DNA from: Acanthopleuribacter pedis
Lineage (GTDB): Bacteria; Acidobacteriota; Holophagae; Acanthopleuribacterales; Acanthopleuribacteraceae
DNA: 64,000 nucleotides
Reading direction: 5' to 3'
Assembly: GCF_017377855.1 (NCBI RefSeq)
Contig: NZ_JAFREP010000018.1
Location: 181,922 to 245,921, forward strand
Within the stretch, counting starts at the first letter, position 1, and every line of letters begins with the position of its first letter. This document shows positions 10,401-17,500 of this stretch, in pieces. Below the pieces are notes generated by a model, which did no database searches, was not told the origin of the DNA, and worked only from the letters and a program-made list of their open reading frames with translations. The translations under genes were made by a program, and so were the position numbers.

Positions 10401-13400
10401 CGCGCGAGAAAATTGCCCTGGGTGTCCACCAAATTGATATGCAGCCGTACCCGCGTTGAAGCATCAGGGGCCTGGCGAAAGTCGACCCAGCCATTTTGCT
10501 GAAAAAGGGCCCACCAGTTTTCGGCAATCACTTTCGGCAGCACCAAAAGTGGCTGGGCAACCTCGGTGAGGCCGGTGGTCGGCATGGCTTGTCCCGTTGC
10601 GGCCAAGTAATCAACCAAGGGCATTCCCGCGGAACGCTGTTGAAGGCCGTCCTCGGATAAAAAGGTCAGACGCAATTGCCATTGATTGACAGCGCTTTGG
10701 TAGTCCTCGGTTTTGAATTTAACGTGGGTTTGCAAGGCGAAATCGTGAAGGTCCGCCGCACCGTAGCGCCACACCAAATCTTCTGAAGCCGCGGCAATGC
10801 CGATGGTCCCCAAGGTGTTGGGTTCAAAGTCCGGGGTTGGACAGGTAAGCGATCCCCCATAGTTCAACGTCAAAGACGCATCGGCCAGGGGATAATTTCG
10901 ACCGGTCAGTTGATCGACCACGGCCACCTGGCGCACGGAGATGGGATAAGGGAGCGTGGCCAAATGGACCGGAACCGTTTGGTTGAGATCCTGGGCGGTG
11001 CAGAAATTGATCGCGGACAATGCCTGATTGAGCACGGCCTGGTATTCCTCCGGCCGGCCCGAGGCATTTTCTCGGGTGGCGAAGGTGTTGAACACAACAC
11101 CGGCCTGGGTAACGGGCACCACCTCAAAACGGTTGTGTTGGCGGCTCCAGACCTCGCGGGTGACGGCACCGGCGCGAAGCGCAAAGCGATGGTTGCCGGT
11201 ACCAACGAAGCCGGGGTAATCCACGCTGTAATTGAGATTTAGGTTTCGGGTCAGGCTGGTTTCCAAAACGGGATGGTTAAAGTTTTGCGAGTCGGCACCG
11301 CCAAAAGCAAAACCTACCCGAGCCCGATCCAAGGAACGGATCGAACCAAAATCTTGCACGGCCCGCACACGCATGCCGCAGGGATCGCGGCCTTCATAAA
11401 TCACGCGGTAGGCGGTGTCGGGAAGGAAAAGGTCGTCAAACAGGAGACCGTTACCGGCGGGACGCACCTCAATCAAGCTCGGTTCACTCGAATCGGGATC
11501 AAGCCGAAAAACAGCAAAGGTCCCCTCAGGGAAGGCTTCGGAAAAAGCCGCGTTCTCCACCCAGGGAACCAGGGTCGCCACGCGCGGAACCAGTTGGTCG
11601 CCGAGGTTGGCGGCGGCGCGGCCTTGCAGCCGCCAGGGACGCGGCAGGTTGCCGGCGACGCCTTCTCCATTGACGCGGTGGGAAAATGACGTGATGGTGC
11701 GATCCGGCAGAGTGCGGTACTGAACCGGCAGGGTCGCCGTGGTGAAATCAGCACCTTGTTCGTCGTGGAGTAAACCAATCTCGTGGCCGGCCACGCGCAA
11801 GCGAACCTGCATGCCCGGCAAAGGCAGCTCCGGCTGATAACGAGCATGGTTAAGCGCATCGTGGGTTTGGTTTGAAACCAAAAATGCGGCCAGCCGGTAG
11901 GTGCGATTGGGCGGGCGCGGCACCAAAGAGGAAGGGTAAACGGTGGCTGATGCGGGAATGTAGGTGGGAAGGTCGGATTCGCGCAGAAGCGACTGAAAAG
12001 CCCGTGACAAAACAGCCGCGCCTTGCTCACCGGCCAGCTCGGGAAGGGGCGTGGGCACACTGGTGAACAACGGACGATAACCACCATCGCGATCAGGTTC
12101 GTAGAGACGCAACACGAGTTTCCAATCGGCGGGAACACCACTACCGGGAAGGATTTCCAGCGAGGAGGACAAACCCACCGCCTCGGGTTGTAATTCGCCG
12201 TCGGTAAGCACCACTTCGGCCAAGGTTGGGTCGGTGGTTAAGCCCCAACGGTCAACGCCCAGCGCCAAGGAAAACCGAGCGTTGAGGTTGTCAAAGGTCA
12301 AGATCTCGGTGAAGGGAAACAGGTTGTTTAGGAGATCGGTGCCCATGTTTTCTTGCCGGAAGAAAAGCCGGAGGCGACGTCGTTCACGACCGTTGAAGAA
12401 CAGGTCCCGATGGGGGCCAAGCTGGTAGGTCACCTGAAAAGAATCGTCCCTATGGGTGAGTTCGAGGCCGGGTCGGTCCGGGCTTACGGCGCCCAGTCTG
12501 GGCTGGTAAACCAAGGACCAAGGGGTTTGATCACCGGACGCCAACCATTGGCGGCCGTCCCACATCTCGCCGGTATCTTCATCGCGCCACACCCACTGAA
12601 TGTGTTCTGAATGCTCGCGGAAAGAGGGATGAACGGAAACGCGGAAGGAGATCGCGTCGCGTCCATTAATAATGTAGTGGGTTTGATCCACCACAAAGGG
12701 TTTGTAGACCCCGACATCCAGGGCAATCTCTTGGCGCTCGCCTAAAACCTGCCAACCGAGGGTGAGGTTGTCGCCCAAACCTTTGATGAAGTCGTTGGCA
12801 AACGAGGCGCCGTTGCCCGGCCACATAAAGTGAAAAACCAAATTGGTTGGATCCCCCCGAAATGCCCCATGAAGTATGCCGAAATAATCCCTTTGAAGGG
12901 TTTCAACAAAAGTAAAACCGTAGTGATCAGGATCATTTCGATCATGGGCAATCCATTGTTCACCATCGAAAAACAAGCCATCGCTAAGAACCAAAACGCG
13001 AATATCATCACCGGCTAAACGTTCCGGCAGATTGAAGAACTCAACCCAACCCATGATGTACTGCACGCTGGTCATTCCCCCCATGGGAAACCATGGGGAA
13101 GGCCCCGAATAAATGGGGGTTCTCGGGCGATCCTTTGCGACCTGAAGGTCCTGCACCTGGAGATCGTCGTGCATGGCAACGGTCTCCGCATCTGTCATCG
13201 TGGAATGAAGTGAAAACGCACCGGCTTCCACGGTTGGCATCGCCAAAGGTGCCGGCATCGCGGAGGATGAAACAGGCGGCCGATAAGTCATCTGCGCCAA
13301 TAAAAGTTCGGGGGTGCGCTGGTGGCGGTCTCCATAATGCATGACAATGTCGTAGGTTTCATTGGGACGCAGCCGTTCGCTGCCCAACATATAAGCCATG

Positions 13401-14440
13401 TTCAGCCGTAGCCCACCCGGTAAACGCCGCCAATGGGGATTCAACCACCGCCCAAAACGATCGCGAATCCCAAAAAAAGCAAAACGCGAGCCACTGACCG
13501 ACAGACCCGGCGCGGTCAGGTTCAAGTCATGGGGCAACGGCTCGGTGGTGGTCACCTGAAAAGGTTCAGCACCCTCTCCCCTTTCGGCCACGGAGACATT
13601 GCTGTAGGCGGTAACCGGTAACAACCCCATCGTTTCTTGGTTGAGCGGCGCCAACGCGGTCGGACGGCGATGAATGATCTCAAGGGTCGCGGGGAAGTTG
13701 GAACCAACGGGGTTCGCGCTATTGTTGCGAAAACGGTAAAGCACCAACTGGTACGCGGTTTCGGGTTCAAGTCGGCTGCCGTCAACCACCACGGAAGCCT
13801 CGAAAATCGCGTTGTTTTTCCAGTTGGGATCCATCCAGCGCCCATCACTAACTTTCTGTACACCCAGCCGATAGAAGTAGGCCTCGGGCGGAACCCCCGC
13901 GGGCAAGTCCCAAGAAACACGAAAACGGCCGTCGGCGAAAAAGGAAACATCCAACCCGGTGGGCGCGGGTAAGGCCGCAAATTCCAGGTTTACCGGCGTC
14001 CAACCGGATTCGTGTAGACCGTCCGCGCGCGTCTCGCGCACCTTGACGGCGTAAAGGGTCGCGACACCGTCCCAAAAAGCCGAACCCCGATCATCGACCC
14101 GCAACACCAGCCGGCCGGCTTCATCGTCAACCGGGGTCAGCCTGGAAGCAGCGCCGATCACGAGCCACTGAAGGGTGTTCTGCCAGTGTGAGCCGTCCCA
14201 ATATTCGGTCACCCCGTTGCGGACACGCCGCCAGGCAAAGGTCGCATCCTCAAACACAAGCGCGCCAGGGTCCCGATGCTGAAGATGGAGCGAAAGCTGT
14301 GAAAAACCATCGTCTTGGGATACCAAGGACGCGGTGCCTTGGTCCTGAAGCTGAACAGACAGTTCCGCCGCATGGAGACCCGGCCCGACCAAGCTCGCAA
14401 GCATTCCATAGATCGCTAAAAGCAAAACACCCTTTTTCAT
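4484..14440 (-). CDS. Secreted RHS-repeat polymorphic toxin-like protein with LamG insert and variable tip
   Basis: 3318 residues from the ATG at 14440 (AAGGG upstream), giving a signal peptide (MKKGVLLLAIYGMLASL, cleavage near LHA/AE). Frame extension to 14512 would hide it. Residues ~30-1700 are beta-rich modules with fibronectin-like stretches and a recurring Trp motif (WR...WDG..W). RHS/YD repeats follow from ~1730 (YDALGRVSL, YDRLGRPRLV, YDPFGRLAA). DHLGSTKMV lies near 2690. A ~200-residue LamG/concanavalin-like domain (~2733-2933) interrupts the usual path to DPFGVS. The RHS-associated core (GRFLQADP, NNPINRIDPTG) lies near 3020-3050. A Gly/Ala/Met-rich hydrophobic segment follows, then a ~100-residue tip (LRGGQS..., TVGNVRKAGGDVVPSPN, DHATLSGL). 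That tip resembles a recurrent C-terminal domain of such toxins whose activity I cannot name. DNA of the last ~400 bases is AT-richer. It is preceded by the SpvB-like gene and followed by immunity-like genes. Confidence 0.9.
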   Translation of the reverse strand: MKKGVLLLAIYGMLASLVGPGLHAAELSVQLQDQGTASLVSQDDGFSQLSLHLQHRDPGALVFEDATFAWRRVRNGVTEYWDGSHWQNTLQWLVIGAASRLTPVDDEAGRLVLRVDDRGSAFWDGVATLYAVKVRETRADGLHESGWTPVNLEFAALPAPTGLDVSFFADGRFRVSWDLPAGVPPEAYFYRLGVQKVSDGRWMDPNWKNNAIFEASVVVDGSRLEPETAYQLVLYRFRNNSANPVGSNFPATLEIIHRRPTALAPLNQETMGLLPVTAYSNVSVAERGEGAEPFQVTTTEPLPHDLNLTAPGLSVSGSRFAFFGIRDRFGRWLNPHWRRLPGGLRLNMAYMLGSERLRPNETYDIVMHYGDRHQRTPELLLAQMTYRPPVSSSAMPAPLAMPTVEAGAFSLHSTMTDAETVAMHDDLQVQDLQVAKDRPRTPIYSGPSPWFPMGGMTSVQYIMGWVEFFNLPERLAGDDIRVLVLSDGLFFDGEQWIAHDRNDPDHYGFTFVETLQRDYFGILHGAFRGDPTNLVFHFMWPGNGASFANDFIKGLGDNLTLGWQVLGERQEIALDVGVYKPFVVDQTHYIINGRDAISFRVSVHPSFREHSEHIQWVWRDEDTGEMWDGRQWLASGDQTPWSLVYQPRLGAVSPDRPGLELTHRDDSFQVTYQLGPHRDLFFNGRERRRLRLFFRQENMGTDLLNNLFPFTEILTFDNLNARFSLALGVDRWGLTTDPTLAEVVLTDGELQPEAVGLSSSLEILPGSGVPADWKLVLRLYEPDRDGGYRPLFTSVPTPLPELAGEQGAAVLSRAFQSLLRESDLPTYIPASATVYPSSLVPRPPNRTYRLAAFLVSNQTHDALNHARYQPELPLPGMQVRLRVAGHEIGLLHDEQGADFTTATLPVQYRTLPDRTITSFSHRVNGEGVAGNLPRPWRLQGRAAANLGDQLVPRVATLVPWVENAAFSEAFPEGTFAVFRLDPDSSEPSLIEVRPAGNGLLFDDLFLPDTAYRVIYEGRDPCGMRVRAVQDFGSIRSLDRARVGFAFGGADSQNFNHPVLETSLTRNLNLNYSVDYPGFVGTGNHRFALRAGAVTREVWSRQHNRFEVVPVTQAGVVFNTFATRENASGRPEEYQAVLNQALSAINFCTAQDLNQTVPVHLATLPYPISVRQVAVVDQLTGRNYPLADASLTLNYGGSLTCPTPDFEPNTLGTIGIAAASEDLVWRYGAADLHDFALQTHVKFKTEDYQSAVNQWQLRLTFLSEDGLQQRSAGMPLVDYLAATGQAMPTTGLTEVAQPLLVLPKVIAENWWALFQQNGWVDFRQAPDASTRVRLHINLVDTQGNFLARSSRLHGAGIAIDLRPGEPPQGRPLTHMTYQTISPDRVMKREGDGVALVMTQTLAVNPSVRPDQVNNANFRWRWRSELGYFNGQAWQSAPADLAVGQAPMFTQSFARIGWQNGLPRLLVQASLPATGFPVGFKPEGRDQLTLHLELVYLGQNGDSSLVAEGDGPANRLQINWVPAGTGTVATPRLRNSGLSAADQQQPFQPLLEEITPQLRDALANAFAPEPMVLKPRRLDGAGNQTWVLGGSAQDDMDLTQTPTNLEALGVYAWLTVPVDPFTDSGSHRVFVVPYPDHKDGGPLPFQYAARQAVSLQKAATTWRWEHNLFYRYRPPCSDRGGAFHICVFVPQSRLERSPLGEGDEDFWRKNPRLNAFLEGDDPSNWGESETHNRVVSMTYPNPENPQQRIVSIDFFDLIGRYQETRTMATHVPFDWIDRVGVSGARRYDALGRVSLTAKPFEINDYENGRFGMNTVSSQGRQNPPPAALVGAGGAARSFEAAIFYWGADAQGVGNRERLNHLVGRDPFAYTETVYERDSARGRMLAEIPAGSQARNAVDPLRHHRFHYFTLPVFDLSKGGTPPAAAKLLFDQLAVHQAFTIMPFDDLSVPVVQGRLSIDPNGLMHASLMDAHGTAFVEIGNPSVDLLRSWGFGVRIGDSEFYVGDKILHQNTVIELPADYHDRVAANDLSSGDPTGAGEWRSDLNVFTFTEVDAEDRVTAVWPPKALNLQRGGEGEPWRLTPASGQGALCVRHQYDGQGRLAATIAPDHGRTEYVYDRLGRPRLVRHAGDIARNQWLESVYDRLGRLVQTRIVSFPGISTQQQQTLQRLFIVGDPVRGIPADDQALPEEGVSTADYRVRVNAESVVQYLYGEYDLFNQRHPWSDTFREGAYWPTIQSLEQAYPWDYDGLLFAEPLDQRVEIMADQSAERFYYDFKGRLICRVQLIRGVLEPQVTWTRYDHRDLPVARYNQTHHLGTGFAYDPFGRLAATHDLAPLSERMRLRVRYRHEDTPANEPAEAVVAVLGPLVDEGSNLALEDTARQLAVWDFAVTGHVREVVYGGDGAAPISNRFTYDVRDWLLGQEVAVDGVPAYSLALDYFGLGGLLQGEEETRRMFDGTVAALSETFHLEGVAGETTQHAYRYDGVYQLTEATQQRDSLLIVRYGYDRNGNRIRENRSGYFSPRSEVPYQANLVHDFHTGTNRLRAVRKDWDAPNNEPRYENNTFDYDSMGNVTGIQRYKDVDSSLEVDQVFAYEDPRFLHQPTRLTQTLYGGDAEGSGFATEIHRYRYDHDGTRIFRAVEKPVGPPETTFFVPHGLENAAELDGWGRARRVYLFNGAERLGYKSKRNSGLYIKDHLGSTKMVVALNRDPVADAQPSSGSETPGEPSVTPSPQTLVDLDFEGSLINRGTLGEGAFMGEPNYLARDGQRGLWFDRDEALRFPNHADVEQLTQGFTIALWAYDSDEDDGSWDSSTMVAVGAGLSIRHNPVHFYLDGGKLPVLRLGGGAEGWRYFSRFSPLPQKTWVHLAVSFDGTHVRCYQNGELLGEPESVDLTALFPAQDVVVGDWPGHEDYAWHGGLDAVWITTRAEADPAIRDHYLRSAPDAPMRRAPAAAPPVDAPAKERARSLFVLSRVESDPFGVSLIERYQPLAGDLTEPHQFTGQEVERSLGLLYMNGRWYLAEVGRFLQADPMRQYWNSYSYVGNNPINRIDPTGLQDEQMTIVRVQVLQGDRWVDLDKMIEGSGMFTMGAMNGFGSNMMMGLGREEVDHFWFQVGQGVGDIAAALAGSGMMMGGAMAIGGVAIATAGGPILLAGGVVAGGIIVAGYGFAVMTQGSKNFAQNSYDDITHSYSKGSGRSPRGSNSGSPEEVPHQPGHLPDDALVLRGGQSLPENFEKGSGVVKGPDGKLDQVSVNSAAGKSTKELTKTIRNGQVGQTTVGNVRKAGGDVVPSPNVKNPDHATLSGLTGDEASSLMRPTTKNPTKKK

Positions 14441-14508
14441 TTGTTTACCCTTTATCAACGTGCAAAAAAGCTGAGTACCCGGCATATTTGAAACGAAAAA
14501 CCAAAGCA

Positions 14509-17500
14509 TCAAGGCGCTGGGTTCGTCGCGGGCCGGCGCCGATGTTCGAGAACCTGAAACTCCTGACGCACGGCGCCGTCGCCGTCAAAAACACGCCACA
14601 ACTCGCCGTCCGCGTTGTACTGGTAACGAACCGTCCGCCCTCGTCCATCGGTGGACGCGCTCAACTTTTGGAAATGGGGATCATAAGCAAAGTGATTGAG
14701 CATCGCGCCGGTGCCTGGCGACGAACCCGCCGGATACGCGGCGATATCGTCGAGACGCATGCCGGCCTGGCCCAGCGTCAAGCCGCTAAGCTGGTCCCGG
14801 TTCAACTTAATCTTGACGTAGAACCATCCTTGAACCATCGGCCGAATGGTGATGTGCCGCGAGGCACTGGCGGGACGCTGCGCCGTCAGTGTCACAGTCC
14901 TTGGCTCCCAACCGCCGGGAATGTTGAGGTTCAGCGTGGACCCGCTATCCGGACGGCAGTAAAAGGAAAGGTAGTAGGGACCGTTCGGGTCAGCGGGGTT
15001 AACGGCCGGGGTAACATTCAGCGTCACCGGACCCAGGGCCGCCCCACGCCCGCTGTAAACCTGTTGGTACCGGGCCATATAAGCCGCGGCGGAAAGGTTG
15101 TGTGCATCGGGTGCCGTTAACGTCGTGATTTGATAACCCAGCGGGTTGGCTTTGGCCGCGGGGTAGGCACCACCGGCCACCTCGCGGTAGTCTTCAAAAT
15201 CCTCGAAAAAGACCTGGTCCCGTTTGGCATTGGCAAAAGATGCCACCACCCGACGCCCCGATGCCTCAAACACCAAAGCACTGAAGTTGCCCATACGGTC
15301 GCGACGCTCCACGCGACGATTAAACCGGTTGTAGGCGGTGTTCTGATAAGCGACTTCCCAACGACCCGCCGAGGATTCGGCGTAGGAATCGTGCCAATAA
15401 CCGTCGGCACCCGGCGCGAAAGTCAAACCACTTAAAACCTGATCGGCGCGCCCGTTGAGATCGGGTGCAAAGGACGCCGAACCGGCAAATAACCAATTCT
15501 CAGGCTGATCACGGTTGAGACCGGGTCGCCACAAATCAATGTTGGCGTAAAGTTGGGCAACCTCAGCCTGCGCCAATTGCGACAACCAGGGCCGCTCCGC
15601 GGTAGGTCGCAACGGCGCGTGGGACACCACGGACAAGGTCATCCCTTTTTGAACCAACATATTTTTGTTTTTTAAGCCGGCGGAATCCTCCGACATCCAG
15701 AACTCATGGGCGGGAATCTGCCATACATATTGGTAACGGGTGCGACCGTCGGCCGACAAAGCCCGTGTTTCGGTAATCGCGTTTGAACCGTTGGAAAAAT
15801 CAATGGCAATCACTTCGCTCTCTAAGGATGTCGGTCGGCCGGCGGTACCGAGCTGTTCGAAATAGGAAAGCGTGCTTTTCATCGGTCGGTAGGTGTTCCA
15901 GATTTCGTCCTGCAATAAGGCTTTGACACGAAAATGCTTGCCTTGGCTGTCCTTACGTCCAATGAGTAGCCCAAAGTGTTTCTCCGCATGAACACCCGGC
16001 ATGAGGTTGTTCAACGCACCCGCGGCCCCATTCCCCGCCAAAGTTTCTTCCGCCAAACGACCGGCGTCGTCACGATAAAACCTTTTGACCGGTAAAGCAG
16101 GCAGACTCGGATCGTAAGCGGCACGGTACTCGGTGGTTGTACGCTGAATCGGTCTGCCGAGCGTATCCAACACCAACGCTTCAACTTGGCGACCAATTAA
16201 ACCGGCTTGGTTCACAACGCGCGTGCGAACTTGATAGTCAAAGGAGAACACCAGGTCCTCGACGTTGTTAAAGGGGGCCGCTTCCCAAGGCTGGTCACCA
16301 TCGGTGAGATTTTTGAACTGCAGCAATTGCCGATGCGCCTGATGCCCATCCCAAGATAAGGCAACCCGATCTTGATAGGGTTTTACGGTTTCCACGAAAG
16401 TGCCGTGGACCACGGCGGGGTCGGCGGCGGTTTTCATGCGAACCCGGCGTTTCCCCGTGTCAAACCGTGCATTCTCCTGTTGGATGGTGACGGTGCCGTA
16501 GTGAACATCCGCACCCGGCATGAATAAATAAGGATAGGCCTCGCCGCGCAAGAGGCGTCGGTCCCCGCCAACCCCTTGGATGTTGCCGGTGGGCTCGGCA
16601 AAGATCACACCACTGTCCGCATCCCAATCGGGATCGCGGTAGTCGTAAACCACGGAGCGAACCATATCAGGATCCTCAGAGCCGGTTTGACTCGGCCCAA
16701 TTTGAATGCGCTTGACCCGCAGACTGCCGGTAAGCTCACCCACGGCCCAACGTTGACGGGGATCCAAGCGGTAAGGATCCTGATAATCGGTGGCGACAGG
16801 CACCACCCGCGCCAAAGCTTCGCCGGCCGCGGTTTGATTGCGCCCGGGGATTTGCTGAACCTGAAACCGCACCAAATCGCCGCGTGGATGGTCGATTTCG
16901 TGCCAAATCCAAGAGGCAAACTCGCGCACCGAGGGATGCTCCGCGATCCCCAAGGTGTTGGAAACCTTGTCGATTGCCAACGACCACCGATTCTCAGCCT
17001 CCAACCGTTTCACCGGGAGAACGAACCGAAGATCGTTGCTGTTGTAACGAACCCCGCCGGTGCCGCTTGTTTCGCATTCACCACGCGTATTGAGGAAGGG
17101 GCAATTGTTGCGCGAAGAACCCCGCGCCAAAACCATGACGTGCCCTTGGTACACATTCGGGTCGTTGTCCGCCCACCGCCAAGTGAAATCCGCGAGCTGG
17201 GCCAGAATGGTTTCCAACGGGAGTGGGCGCCCACTTGAGGTGCGGAAACGGATCGGCAATGTTTCACCGCGCACATAATCAACCAACTTGCCCGGTTCAC
17301 CCGCCTCAAAAAAGGTCATCTGCTGGTCACGGGTCAAGGCCGGGCGGTCTTGAATCCAAGTGTAGGTGTCGCGTTCGTAAACAATCGCCAGACGACTGCC
17401 GACCGGGGTCTCAATGGAAGCCAGGCTGTCCAAAGCCTGAACCGGAACGTTTTGGCCCGAAACCGTTGCAACATTGCGGTCATCGACCCTGGCCGCATAA

